The translations under genes and the position numbers were made by a program. From positions 1-64,000 of the forward strand of contig NZ_JACYVZ010000001.1 in assembly GCF_014857925.1 (NCBI RefSeq): DNA of 64,000 bases. Direction: 5' to 3'. Below the pieces are notes generated by a model. It was not told the origin of the DNA and made no database searches. It saw nothing but the letters and a program-made list of their open reading frames with translations. This document shows, piece after piece, positions 54,282 to 63,580 of this stretch; positions within the stretch are counted from its first letter, which is position 1, and each line of letters begins with the position of its first letter. Source of the DNA: Cysteiniphilum marinum. Its GTDB lineage: Bacteria > Pseudomonadota > Gammaproteobacteria > Francisellales > Francisellaceae.

Positions 54282-55235
54282 ATGGCATTAGAGCATTTGC
54301 TACATCCGACAACAGTGAATAATCTCGAGAAAAATGACAAAGAAGCAAAGATTATTTTGGAGCCTTTAGAACGTGGCTTTGGTTACACGCTTGGATTCTC
54401 ATTAAAGCAGATTTTAGCTAACGCGTTGGCAGGGGCTGCGTTAACACGTGTTAAGTTCAATGATGGTGATGATCTATCTGCTCAGTTACCAACGGTTGAA
54501 ACAATTGAAGAGATCTTACTTAACTTGCAAGCGATTGAGTTTAAGCTTTCACCTGAACATAAAACAGCTGAGATTGCGATTAAACTTTCAGGTAAGGCAA
54601 AAGATGTTTATGCAGCAGATTTAACGGTTTCTGAAGGCTTAGAGATCTTAAATCCTGATGTTTATATTTGCCAATATGAAGGTAAAGAAAAACTTTCAAT
54701 TGATGGGCAAATTGACCTAGGTGTTGGCTATGTTGCTGCAGATCAAGGGTTTGTTGATGGTTGTTTTGTATTAGATGCGTCTTATTCGCCGATTGTAAGT
54801 TGTAGCTATAATGTTGAAAATGCACGTGTTGCACAAAAGACAGATTTGGATAAGTTAATTCTTGAGATTAAAACAGATGGTAGTTTAACCCCATCTGAAG
54901 CATTGAGTTTGGCCGCACAAAAAATTCAAACACAAATGTCAAATATCGTCGATGAAGATGAGTTGGCAGAGCGTCTATATGTTGAAGAAGAACCACAAAT
55001 CGACCCATTCTTATTGAAAACAGTTGAAGAGTTGGATTTAACGGTGCGTTCAGCAAATTGTTTAAAATCAGAGAACATCCGTTATATTGGTGAATTAGTG
55101 CAGCGCACTGAGTCTGAGCTGATGAAAACACCAAATTTTGGTCGTAAGTCTTTGAATGAAATTAAAGAAAAATTATCTTCTTATGGTTATTCATTAGGTA
55201 CTATCGTTGATGATTGGCCAAAAGAGTTGATCTAA
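54282..55235 (+). CDS. rpoA2: Divergent second RNA polymerase alpha subunit
   Basis: A 317-residue complete alpha subunit. The N-terminal assembly domain keeps [13 protein letters not shown] and LVDAC-like VLDASYSPI blocks, but the dimer helix reads [10 protein letters not shown] in place of NALRRILLSS. The C-terminal domain keeps [21 protein letters not shown] and [13 protein letters not shown], including the DNA-contact Arg and Asn. It is monocistronic and away from ribosomal-protein genes, where rpoA normally sits. Francisella encodes two alphas, one such standalone gene; the same is inferred here. Symbol rpoA2 is provisional. Confidence 0.9.
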   Translation: MALEHLLHPTTVNNLEKNDKEAKIILEPLERGFGYTLGFSLKQILANALAGAALTRVKFNDGDDLSAQLPTVETIEEILLNLQAIEFKLSPEHKTAEIAIKLSGKAKDVYAADLTVSEGLEILNPDVYICQYEGKEKLSIDGQIDLGVGYVAADQGFVDGCFVLDASYSPIVSCSYNVENARVAQKTDLDKLILEIKTDGSLTPSEALSLAAQKIQTQMSNIVDEDELAERLYVEEEPQIDPFLLKTVEELDLTVRSANCLKSENIRYIGELVQRTESELMKTPNFGRKSLNEIKEKLSSYGYSLGTIVDDWPKELI

Positions 55236-55245
55236 AACTAACGCT

Positions 55246-55266
55246 GGCTGAGCATTAGTCGAAGCC
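55246..55266. repeat. CTGAGC/GTCGAAG palindrome
   Basis: A 21-bp copy beginning GGCTGAGCAT and ending AGTCGAAGCC, 11 bases after the rpoA2 stop, where it could act as an RNA 3'-end hairpin. Confidence 0.7.
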
Positions 55267-55430
55267 ATGTGTTTCTTTTGTATAATATTTTCCCTCCGAC
55301 TTCGCTTAAGCGTCTGGCTTTGAGCTGCTGTTAGGCGAGTGTATAATTGAAATCTAAATTAATTAATTATATTTTTTTATGTCTTTGGCTGTGGTAATTT
55401 AAAGACACTTTAAATCTAAAAAATCACCAT

Positions 55431-56720
55431 ATGTTATCATTAGCTCAATCTAATCTTTTTTCACGTAGCCTCTTTAAAGGCTGGCTCTTTTTCTCATTAG
55501 CTGGCATTTTCTTTTTATATGAATTCTTTTGTCGCGCCTCATTTGGCTCGATGAATACGATTTTTGCCCATGATTTGCATCTAGATGCATTAACAGTAAG
55601 TAGTATTTCATCAGCCTATTTCCTTGCTTATTCTTTAATGCAGTTACCAGTGGGAATACTCATTGATCATTTTGGTGTGCGCAAGGTCGGTACGTTTGCC
55701 ATTATTGTTACCGCGCTTGGTGCGTTATTATTTAGTTTTGCGACAACAGCAGCTGTCGCTTGGATTGGACGCTTTGCCGTTGGTTTGGGATCTGCATTTG
55801 CTTTTGCGATGATGTTTAAAATTATTCTTGATTGGTTTCCGCATCAGCATCTAGGTGTTATGGGTGGTATGACGCAAATACTTGGAATGATTGGACCTAT
55901 TTTAGCAGGTGCGCCTTTTGTACTCATGCTTGTTGTCACGGATAATGACTGGCGATTAATCTTCCATGGTGTGTTTATTGCAGGGTGTATTTTGGCACTA
56001 TTTTTCTTTTTATTTGTTAGAGATAAGTCTAAACGTCAAGTGGATAAGACAGAATCAAATAGCAAGAATGCATTAACGGTTAAGCAAAAGCTTGTGATGT
56101 TGATAAAGATTAAGCAGGTGTGGTTAATCGCGATCTTTGCTTTTTTTGTTTATCCAGCAGTTGAAGTAATTGGTTCAATGAGTGGTGTTGGTTATTTGGA
56201 GCATTTCTTTAGTCAAACAGTGTCTGCAAGTGCCGTGTCATTTGTGTGGCTTGGTTTGGGTTTGGGCAGTCCATTAGTTGGATTAATCTCAGACAAGCTA
56301 GGTAAGCGTAAACAAGTGCTTTTGGCTTGTGCTGTATTTGGTGTGGTTGTTAGTTTGCTACTTAATTGGTTAGCGATTGATAGCTATGTGATATTTTCAA
56401 TGTTGATGTTTTTGCTTGGTGTTGCAGCAGGTGCGCAAACCTTGTCTTTTGCCATTATGATCGAGAATGTTCCTGCCTCATTAACGGCAACTGCTGTAGG
56501 GTTTAATAATATGTTTGTTTTGTTAGGTGCATGGGCTGCGCAAAATGTTACTGGTATTGTATTAAATCAATTTTCTAAGAGTGGTGAGAGTATTAGTGTC
56601 CATGGCTATCAAGTCGCGCTTACTATTGGCTGCACTTTGTTTTTTGCTATTGCGTTTGTTATTGGTTTGTTGGCTGTCAAAGAAACTAATTGCAAACGTT
56701 TGCCGACTTTGCAGGAATAA
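55431..56720 (+). CDS. MFS transporter (Pht-like nutrient transporter family)
   Basis: A 429-residue carrier with 12 hydrophobic segments. The first loop motif (LIDHFGVRKVG) and start (LFSLAGIFFLYEFFCRASFG) resemble the phagosomal-transporter and glycerol-3-phosphate-like MFS groups common in Francisella and Legionella, many of which import amino acids or nucleosides. The substrate is not readable. The gene ends inside the convergent second MFS gene (35-base overlap). Confidence 0.88.
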   Translation: MLSLAQSNLFSRSLFKGWLFFSLAGIFFLYEFFCRASFGSMNTIFAHDLHLDALTVSSISSAYFLAYSLMQLPVGILIDHFGVRKVGTFAIIVTALGALLFSFATTAAVAWIGRFAVGLGSAFAFAMMFKIILDWFPHQHLGVMGGMTQILGMIGPILAGAPFVLMLVVTDNDWRLIFHGVFIAGCILALFFFLFVRDKSKRQVDKTESNSKNALTVKQKLVMLIKIKQVWLIAIFAFFVYPAVEVIGSMSGVGYLEHFFSQTVSASAVSFVWLGLGLGSPLVGLISDKLGKRKQVLLACAVFGVVVSLLLNWLAIDSYVIFSMLMFLLGVAAGAQTLSFAIMIENVPASLTATAVGFNNMFVLLGAWAAQNVTGIVLNQFSKSGESISVHGYQVALTIGCTLFFAIAFVIGLLAVKETNCKRLPTLQE

Positions 56721-57927
56721 AGCTTAAGATCACGGCAGTAATTAGCCCTATTAAGATAGGCAATAGTGCCGTTTGAAATCCACCTAAGGTGTTAGCGTTA
56801 CATTGGTAGGCAGATTGATACCAACTTAAAATCCAACCGATTAAAGGCTGAAGTATTGGTCCACCCAAACCGATAATGATCATATTGGTAAAACCCATTG
56901 CCATGCCTTGAGCATCAGGATGAGATAGTTTCTCAATCGAAGCAAAGGGTAGAATATAAGCGCCAGAACCAAAGCCAAGTAGAAAAAGTAAAATATTACC
57001 AAGATAAAAAGGAATTGCGATATACAAAAGGATAATAAAGCTAATCAGAGCAATAAGGCTAAATATTTGCATAACATGAATACAGCGAATTTTATTAGCA
57101 AGCCAGCCACTGGATGCAGCGCCTAAAGCTGCACCAATAAAAATCAGTGCAGTAGCATGTGATGCATGATTGCTTTGCTCAGGATAAAGCACTTGGATAA
57201 AGCCAATGCTCCAAAGAGAGGCAAAGGCGCTAATAATGGTGAAAATCAAACCACCAAATAAGCTATATCGCCATACGTCACTATTTTTCAATAATGCTAC
57301 AAAATGCTTTAATGTATGTGTTTGACAGTTGTCTTGTTTTTCGGGTTCACAGCATTCATGCGCATTTCCTTTGACGAAAATTAAAATCAAAGCCGCAAGA
57401 ACCAAGCCAATAATAGCGCAAATAATCATTGCCGTACGCCAGCCATAATCACTTATTGCATGTTCCAAAAAGTAATCTCCGGCGGCACCTCCTAGCATGC
57501 CCATCATTTCAATTAGGCCTGCGACAATAGTGAATCTCTTAGGGAACCAACGTGCAGCAAGATACATCGCACATGCCACCCCTGGTGCACTTGCAATACC
57601 CATGATAATCCGAGAGATATTCGCAGTGGCAAATCCTTCGGAAAAAGCGAAACCTAATGTGCTTAAACCTAAGATAAGCGTGCCAATAAATAAGGTTTTC
57701 TTAGGTCCGAATTTATCAATGATAAAACCAGATGGAATTTGCAAAAGAATATAAGGGTAAAAAAAAGCAGAAGATAAAAAGCCGATCTCAGTGAGGTTAA
57801 TGCATAAATCACGCATTAATACTGGCACCATTAAACTGGTTGAGCCTTGCAGTAGGAATTGATAGAGCACAAAAAAGCCGCCAAGAAAGCAAATCCAAGC
57901 GGCAAGTATATTTCGTTGTCTGGTCAT
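56686..57927 (-). CDS. MFS transporter (second, convergent)
   Basis: A 413-residue carrier with 12 hydrophobic segments and MFS motif A-like FIIDKFGPKKT. Its N-terminus (LGGFFVLYQFLLQGSTSLMVPVL) is of the same general type as the 55431 gene, suggesting ancient duplication. A His/Cys/Gln-rich central loop (HECCEPEKQDNCQTH) is notable. The last 11 codons overlap the 3' end of the convergent neighbour. Confidence 0.88.
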   Translation of the reverse strand: MTRQRNILAAWICFLGGFFVLYQFLLQGSTSLMVPVLMRDLCINLTEIGFLSSAFFYPYILLQIPSGFIIDKFGPKKTLFIGTLILGLSTLGFAFSEGFATANISRIIMGIASAPGVACAMYLAARWFPKRFTIVAGLIEMMGMLGGAAGDYFLEHAISDYGWRTAMIICAIIGLVLAALILIFVKGNAHECCEPEKQDNCQTHTLKHFVALLKNSDVWRYSLFGGLIFTIISAFASLWSIGFIQVLYPEQSNHASHATALIFIGAALGAASSGWLANKIRCIHVMQIFSLIALISFIILLYIAIPFYLGNILLFLLGFGSGAYILPFASIEKLSHPDAQGMAMGFTNMIIIGLGGPILQPLIGWILSWYQSAYQCNANTLGGFQTALLPILIGLITAVILSFIPAKSANVCN

Positions 57928-58032
57928 AAGTTTATCACTAGCGCATTTTTTTCATTTTTTTAATGTGCCTTTTATACTGAAAAACAGATCAAATGTCGAA
58001 GGATGTTTTAAGTTTTCAGTGAATGTTGTCGC

Positions 58033-59148
58033 TTATGCGAGATTTTTATTAACCAGTTCGGCAAGTTGATAAGTGATTACATAATAAGCTTGCTCATTAG
58101 TAATATGGAATTGTGGATCTTGCATATTGTTATTAATGTTTTGCGCAAGCATCGTTGATAAGGTCATCATTAAGCGTGCAAACACGTTATTATCCTGAGT
58201 GTCTTTAATGTTATTGTAATCTGATGCTAATGGAATATTTGTTTGACCTTCTGCTGTTGTGCTTAAAAGAAAGTTAAGCGCATTTTTAGTATCATTAAAG
58301 CCAGATTTTTGTAAGCCATTGTGTACCATGTCTTTTACTTGATTAGGAATTAATTTAATCTCAATGGTTTTGCCTAAGAACTTAAAGCTGTAGCTTAAGT
58401 TTAAGAAATCATTAATAGCGACATTGATGTCGTTAGTTGCTTCAGATAATTGTTGCACTTTCGCATTAGTTTGTACGTTTTGTAACGCAGAGACGACCAT
58501 GTCTTTGTTGATAGCGTAGACTGCTTCAACGGCCATGTTGCGCGCTTGATAGTAGCTATTGAATGCATCCATTGGAATGCTATAACCTAAGGTGTTTAGC
58601 TTGACATAAAAGTCTTTGGTTTCATCAATGCTTTTGCCTTTTTGGATCACATTAACGCCATTGACGGTCAGGTAATTTAATAAATAATTAAACTCATAAG
58701 CTTTTTGCTCCCCTGATTCACCATTTAGGAAAGTAACACGATGATCCCAAGCTGCTTGTAGTTCAGTATGTGCTTGCGTTAGCGCTTGATCCATCTTATC
58801 AAGCATTGGATAATTATTAACAACTGCTTTTAATGCGTTGCTAAAGCCAGCAAGATCATCTGACATGTTAAGTAGATCTTGAGATGTATTAAAGGCATTG
58901 TATTGTGGTGCTGTGATTGAAACTAAATTGGCCGTGTTGACAACAGCAGCAATGTAGTTGTTTGCTTTGGCATTTTGAACTAATTTTTTAAGTTGTTGAA
59001 TGTTTTCAGTGCCTTGTTGATCTGAAAAGCTTACATCATTGACGTGTGTAACTGCTTTTGCAACATCGTCAGACGTTACATTGGTTGCAGCAAAAGCGCT
59101 CGTTGATATGAATAAAGAACTTGCAATTAATAAACTTAGTTGTTTCAT
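58033..59148 (-). CDS. Exported protein of unknown function
   Basis: A 371-residue protein with a clean signal peptide (cleavage near AFA/ATN) and a helical mature part with many Asn, Ala and Leu residues. There are no cysteines, no membrane segments and no motif I recognise. GGAGAAAA precedes the ATG. It stands alone, divergent from bamC, with its own promoter. It is likely periplasmic. It could be lineage specific. Confidence 0.7.
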   Translation of the reverse strand: MKQLSLLIASSLFISTSAFAATNVTSDDVAKAVTHVNDVSFSDQQGTENIQQLKKLVQNAKANNYIAAVVNTANLVSITAPQYNAFNTSQDLLNMSDDLAGFSNALKAVVNNYPMLDKMDQALTQAHTELQAAWDHRVTFLNGESGEQKAYEFNYLLNYLTVNGVNVIQKGKSIDETKDFYVKLNTLGYSIPMDAFNSYYQARNMAVEAVYAINKDMVVSALQNVQTNAKVQQLSEATNDINVAINDFLNLSYSFKFLGKTIEIKLIPNQVKDMVHNGLQKSGFNDTKNALNFLLSTTAEGQTNIPLASDYNNIKDTQDNNVFARLMMTLSTMLAQNINNNMQDPQFHITNEQAYYVITYQLAELVNKNLA

Positions 59149-59330
59149 TTTTTTCTCCGTGTGTTTGTGTTGCAGGGAGAAATTTACCGTTTTTTGATCA
59201 GTTGTGGAAATTAGTATTTCTAATAGGGATATTAGTTTTTTAAATAACTAGGACTTTTGCGCTAAAATCCTGTGCGTATTTAGGCTTTGCTTGTGTATAA
59301 TGCATTTACCTTTTTCCAAGTAAAGTAGTC

Positions 59331-60389
59331 ATGAAATTTAATAAAATCACTGCATGTACACTTGCAATCTTAAGTATCAGTACCTTGGCAGGGTGCGCAT
59401 CAACCAGTAATTTCTTCCGTAACCGTGATTTTGATTACGCGCGTCAATCCGTTGAACAAAACAAACCATTGGAAGTACCAAAATCGGTTTCAACAGATCC
59501 TAACATTCATCCGGCATTGGTGATTCCTAAAGGGCAAACAAGCTTTACTAAGAATCAACTGTCTCAGGCGCAAAATGCGATGTTGCCACCTAATTTTGCA
59601 TCCAACTATGATGTCAGTGCGGTTGAGCAAAAACAGCTTTATGTTGTCACAACGAAGTTAAGCTATGACAAAGATAACCAAGCTAAATTAGTCATTTACG
59701 AACCACACGCAGTGACATGGATGATTGTAGAGTCTGCGTTAGAAGATAAACGGCCTAATGTGTCACTTGAAAAAACAGATAAAGACAATAGTCGTTTTAT
59801 CGTTAAAGATAAAGCCTCAGGTGAATCTTACTATGTGTTTATCGGCCATGTTAAAAATGAATTTAGACGTGCGGAGTTATCCTTGTTTAATATGGACGAA
59901 AAACCTGCGGTTACTAAAGAGGCAAGTAGCATCGTCGAGCAGATCCAAAAAACAATAGAAGGTCAAAAAGTCACTGAAGAAACTTTAGTCAATGCACAAT
60001 TCGGGTTTATTAATAGTGAGAACGGCTTGAAGTTCCAGCTTTATACTAAGGATAAAGTTGTCTCTATTGTCTTTGTTGGTGATGAAGCATTAGCAAGAAA
60101 GACCTTGGAAAATGCATTAAAAGCAGCAGGCTATAAATACGTTGCCTATGATGCTAAAGAGCAGACAATTTTATTTGAAGACAATAAGGGGCAAAGCTAC
60201 TTGTTGTATCTGTATCCATACACGCAAAATGGGTCGATATTTAGTGATATGAGTAATTGGCGTAACTTCTTCAGAGAAGAGCAAAAACAGTTAAGAGTAT
60301 CATTGTTTGATACCAAACAAGTATTAATCCCCGTGGATAAGGCAAAGCCGATTTTATCTACGATTGCATCACATATCCCACTTAAATAG
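59331..60389 (+). CDS. bamC: BamC-like outer-membrane assembly lipoprotein
   Basis: A 352-residue lipoprotein (lipobox LAGC, cysteine near residue 22) with an unstructured N-terminal segment followed by two helix-grip domains (about 100-215 and 230-350), as in BamC/NlpB. A DYARQS...PLEVPKSV stretch matches the BamC region that contacts BamD. It precedes purC by 17 bases; bamC-purC adjacency is conserved in gammaproteobacteria and supports the call. A TATAAT lies 29 bases upstream. Confidence 0.82.
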   Translation: MKFNKITACTLAILSISTLAGCASTSNFFRNRDFDYARQSVEQNKPLEVPKSVSTDPNIHPALVIPKGQTSFTKNQLSQAQNAMLPPNFASNYDVSAVEQKQLYVVTTKLSYDKDNQAKLVIYEPHAVTWMIVESALEDKRPNVSLEKTDKDNSRFIVKDKASGESYYVFIGHVKNEFRRAELSLFNMDEKPAVTKEASSIVEQIQKTIEGQKVTEETLVNAQFGFINSENGLKFQLYTKDKVVSIVFVGDEALARKTLENALKAAGYKYVAYDAKEQTILFEDNKGQSYLLYLYPYTQNGSIFSDMSNWRNFFREEQKQLRVSLFDTKQVLIPVDKAKPILSTIASHIPLK

Positions 60390-60406
60390 CTAAAAGGATA
60401 ATGAAA

Positions 60407-61114
60407 ATGGTTAAAGAGTTGATTTACCAAGGAAAAGCTAAGTCTGTTTATCAGAGTGATGATGCCGATCATGTTATTATTGAGTACCGTGATGATGCCA
60501 CAGCGTTTAATGGTGTTAAAAAAGAAGCGCTGAAGGATAAGGGGCGTGTTAATAATCTTTTTAATGCTTTCATTATGCAAAAGCTTGAAGAAGAGGGTGT
60601 GAAAACCCATTTTGTCAAAACATTAAGTGATAATGAAAGTCTGATGAAGCGCCTTGAAATGATCCCCGTTGAGTGTGTAGTGCGTAATTACGCTGCCGGT
60701 GGAATTTGCAAACGCTTAGGTCTTGAAAAAGGCATGAAGTTTGATAAACCGGTGTTTGAATTCTTTTTAAAGGATGATGCGTTAGGTGATCCAATGATTA
60801 ATACATCGCATATTTTAAGCTTTAACTGGGCAACTGCGTTAGAAATTGACTTTATGCGCGAAGCTACCTTCAAAGTGAATGATATTTTATCTGGTGTTTT
60901 TGATGAAGCAGGATTGTTATTGGTTGACTATAAGCTTGAGTTTGGACGTTTTAAAAATGCGATCCTGCTAGGGGATGAGTTTAGTCCAGATGGCTGTAGA
61001 TTGTGGGATAAAGAAACAAAAGAAGTGTTTGATAAAGATCGTTTTCGCCAAGATCTCGGTGATGTGATTGGTCACTATAAAACGGTTGCTAAACGTATAG
61101 GGTTAGTTTTATAA
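60407..61114 (+). CDS. purC: SAICAR synthetase
   Basis: Phosphoribosylaminoimidazole-succinocarboxamide synthase of purine synthesis. 235 residues beginning [12 protein letters not shown], with [12 protein letters not shown] and [11 protein letters not shown] and [12 protein letters not shown] blocks. The second ATG (60407) lies 8 bases after AGGA and is preferred over 60401. It is in an operon with bamC. Confidence 0.97.
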   Translation: MVKELIYQGKAKSVYQSDDADHVIIEYRDDATAFNGVKKEALKDKGRVNNLFNAFIMQKLEEEGVKTHFVKTLSDNESLMKRLEMIPVECVVRNYAAGGICKRLGLEKGMKFDKPVFEFFLKDDALGDPMINTSHILSFNWATALEIDFMREATFKVNDILSGVFDEAGLLLVDYKLEFGRFKNAILLGDEFSPDGCRLWDKETKEVFDKDRFRQDLGDVIGHYKTVAKRIGLVL

Positions 61115-61119
61115 GTTTG

Positions 61120-61449
61120 TTAATCATCAAACTTTTTGTTTTCGCGCTCATAAGAAATTTCAACTAATTTGTCGTTAACAAATTTAAGTTTAGTTTTGTT
61201 TTCAATAGAAGCATCTGCTTCAGGTGTTTTATAATATAGCCTATTAGAATCCGAAAAGTTTCTGGCATCGCTAGCTTCACCACAAGCTTTAATCACTTCA
61301 GCTTGACTTAGTCCTAAGTTTAGCACTGAACCATTACAGTTTAACTGAATATTAGGCGTTGATGCTTTGCTATCTGTGGCAGCATGGGCGCTAGCACCAA
61401 TCAAAAGTAAGCTTGTTGGGACAAGTAACAAAAAAGACGATTTTTTCAT
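61120..61449 (-). CDS. Small exported protein (DUF2845-like)
   Basis: A 109-residue periplasmic protein with a signal peptide ending AHA. The mature domain has two cysteines (LNCNGSVLNLGLSQAEVIKACGEA) in the pattern of DUF2845 and a C-terminal strand pair with LKFVNDKLVEISYE. Function is unknown. AAGGAGA lies 7 bases before the ATG 61449. It follows rnd by 52 bases on the same strand and converges on purC with 5 bases between stops. Confidence 0.7.
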   Translation of the reverse strand: MKKSSFLLLVPTSLLLIGASAHAATDSKASTPNIQLNCNGSVLNLGLSQAEVIKACGEASDARNFSDSNRLYYKTPEADASIENKTKLKFVNDKLVEISYERENKKFDD

Positions 61450-61501
61450 AAGTATTCTCCTTAGTTGGTAAATCATGCGAGGCACTTCTAAGCGTAGAAT
61501 A

Positions 61502-62650
61502 TCATTTTGATTCGTCAAGGTTTTTATGATAAGGAAGTCCTAATATTGAACATTGTGTGTGTGCATAATCACCAATTGTTTGACCAAAATACTCTAAGCG
61601 CCAGCCATTATTTAATTTGTTGGCACCCATGTGATTAGGATTTATAAGCTTTTGATAGAGGAAATGTTTAAGTTCTTGTTTTGATGAGATCAGAGCCATT
61701 GGCAAATGCTGTTTTTCAGCAATTTCAGCAAGGTATTCGAAGCACAATTGTAAGAGCTCTTTATTGATTTTAATTCGTGCGCGTTCAATCAGGCTCATAT
61801 CATATTGAGTATCTGCTGTATGTAATATTTGGATAAGTTCAGCGCCAAAACGTTGTACTTTCTTATGTGATAGAATGTGTTTTTCAGTAATAGTTTGCAG
61901 ATTTAGAGGATTTAACTTAGCTAGGTTGACAAGCTCTTGATCTGAAAGCACATAACGCGTTACCCAGTTTCGACTTTGTGCATACTCTTCGCGCCAAATT
62001 GCTAATTGAATTAAATGTGTGCGGGCAGACACATTTAAGCGTGCAAGATGATGTTTGAATTTTAAGGGAGCATCTTGTGTGTTATTGAAATGTGCCTTTT
62101 GGATAAACTTCATTTCCTCTTCAAACGCCTTCGACCATGGTGTTTTTTTAAGCTTATCTGTTAGTAACTTTTGACATTGAATTAAAGAGATAACATCAGA
62201 GGTGGCATAGGCTATTTGCGCGCTAGATAAAGGACGCTTACGCCAGTCTGACATTTTTTCATCCTTATTTAAATCGTCAAATCCTAAATGAGTTAGCGTG
62301 TTACTAAGTGACAATTGATGATCATGTCCTAGAAATGCCATGGCAATTTGTGTATCGAATATGCCATTAAACTCACAATCTAAGCAATGCCTTAAAATCT
62401 TGATATCATTCTCAGCCGCATGCATGATTTTAAGTGTGTGCTTATTTGCAAACAACGGATTAAGTAGTTGCAAGTTAATCTCAGCTGATAAAGCATCGAT
62501 CAAATAGGTATGGCTGGTTGTTGCGATTTGAATAAGACATAACTCAGGATAATAGGTATTACGCCAATAAAACTCAGTATCTAGTGCGATCATTGGTTCC
62601 GCCATCAATAGCGGTATAATGCGTTGTAAATCATTACTGTTTGTAATCAT
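61502..62650 (-). CDS. rnd: Ribonuclease D
   Basis: A 382-residue 3'-5' exonuclease acting on tRNA and other small RNA precursors. The DEDD catalytic residues are in MIALDTEFYW, the HAAENDIKIL block, GIFDTQIA and IAYATSDVISL. A HRDC domain follows (about 210-285). The start ATG 62650 lacks a clear ribosome binding site. Confidence 0.94.
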   Translation of the reverse strand: MITNSNDLQRIIPLLMAEPMIALDTEFYWRNTYYPELCLIQIATTSHTYLIDALSAEINLQLLNPLFANKHTLKIMHAAENDIKILRHCLDCEFNGIFDTQIAMAFLGHDHQLSLSNTLTHLGFDDLNKDEKMSDWRKRPLSSAQIAYATSDVISLIQCQKLLTDKLKKTPWSKAFEEEMKFIQKAHFNNTQDAPLKFKHHLARLNVSARTHLIQLAIWREEYAQSRNWVTRYVLSDQELVNLAKLNPLNLQTITEKHILSHKKVQRFGAELIQILHTADTQYDMSLIERARIKINKELLQLCFEYLAEIAEKQHLPMALISSKQELKHFLYQKLINPNHMGANKLNNGWRLEYFGQTIGDYAHTQCSILGLPYHKNLDESK

Positions 62651-62863
62651 TGAGTGCGACTGTCATCTTACAAATGCTTTATCTTACAAACAAAAGATAG
62701 AAATACAAGTAAAATAAGCTCAAATTGCTACAGCAACATTGGCAATTTTGCGCTATACTATGGTCAAAGTCTCACAAGTGAATGTGCATGTTAACCAATG
62801 TAGGCTTTAAGTTTTTGACGTAAAGCGTTTAAGCTAAAGCACAAAGTAGATAGGCATATTTTC

Positions 62864-62897
62864 TTAGGAGGTGACCTAAAACATGGGAGCAAGGTAA
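62864..62897 (+). promoter_or_regulatory. Strong SD, four-codon leader ORF and TAATG overlap before uvrY
   Basis: AGGAGGTGA (62866-62874), a full match to the 16S anti-SD, lies 8 bases before an ATG at 62883 that opens the mini-ORF Met-Gly-Ala-Arg-stop. Its TAA (62895-62897) overlaps the uvrY ATG (62897) in TAATG. The SD is also the loop of a 5-bp hairpin, TTAGG (62864-62868) with CCTAA (62875-62879). This suggests coupled, possibly regulated, translation. Confidence 0.55.
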
Positions 62898-63547
62898 TGA
62901 TAAGAGTGCTTTTGGTTGATGATCATGATTTGGTAAGACTAGGGATCAAGAAGTTGCTCAGTGATGTCAATAATATTGAGATTGTTGGTGAAGCAGCCAG
63001 TGGTGAGGAGGCAATTACGCTAACTTCTAAACTGTTACCTGATGTCATTTTGATGGATGTTAAAATGCCTGGTATGGGCGGTTTGGAGGCGACAAAACGC
63101 ATTGCCAAGACCTATCCGCAGATTAAAATTTTAATTGTGACTGTTTATGGTGAAGAACCTTATCCAACACGTGTATTACAAGCAGGCGCTTCTGGTTATA
63201 TGACCAAAGGCGTTAGCATTGATGAAATGATTCAAGCGATTAAGACAGTGTATGCCGGAAGGCGCTATTTATCACCTGAGGTTGCACAACAACTTGCCTT
63301 AAAGCACTTAACGCATGATGATGATTCACCATTTGATGTGTTATCAGAGCGTGAAATGCAGGTGTTAATCATGATCACAAGTGGTCAGAAGGTTAATGAA
63401 GTGGCGGATCAGCTTTGTTTAAGTCCAAAGACGGTTAATAGTTATCGCTATCGTTTGTTTGAAAAACTAAATATTGACAGTGATGTTGAGTTAACGCATA
63501 TGGCGATTAGACATAAACTGATTGACCTTGAAAGTAACAAAGAATAA
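62897..63547 (+). CDS. uvrY: NarL/LuxR-family response regulator UvrY/GacA
   Basis: A 216-residue regulator, phosphorylated by BarA/GacS in relatives. The receiver has D8-D9 (LLVDDHD), acceptor D54 (ILMDVKMPGMGG) and K104. A LuxR-type helix-turn-helix occupies about 150-205 (LSEREMQVLIMITSG, CLSPKTVNSYRYRLFEKL). It is followed by uvrC 33 bases downstream, the classic uvrY-uvrC arrangement. GacA targets are usually CsrA-sequestering sRNAs. Confidence 0.95.
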   Translation: MIRVLLVDDHDLVRLGIKKLLSDVNNIEIVGEAASGEEAITLTSKLLPDVILMDVKMPGMGGLEATKRIAKTYPQIKILIVTVYGEEPYPTRVLQAGASGYMTKGVSIDEMIQAIKTVYAGRRYLSPEVAQQLALKHLTHDDDSPFDVLSEREMQVLIMITSGQKVNEVADQLCLSPKTVNSYRYRLFEKLNIDSDVELTHMAIRHKLIDLESNKE

Positions 63548-63580
63548 TACTTTTTAATTTGCTTCTGTCCATAAAAAACT

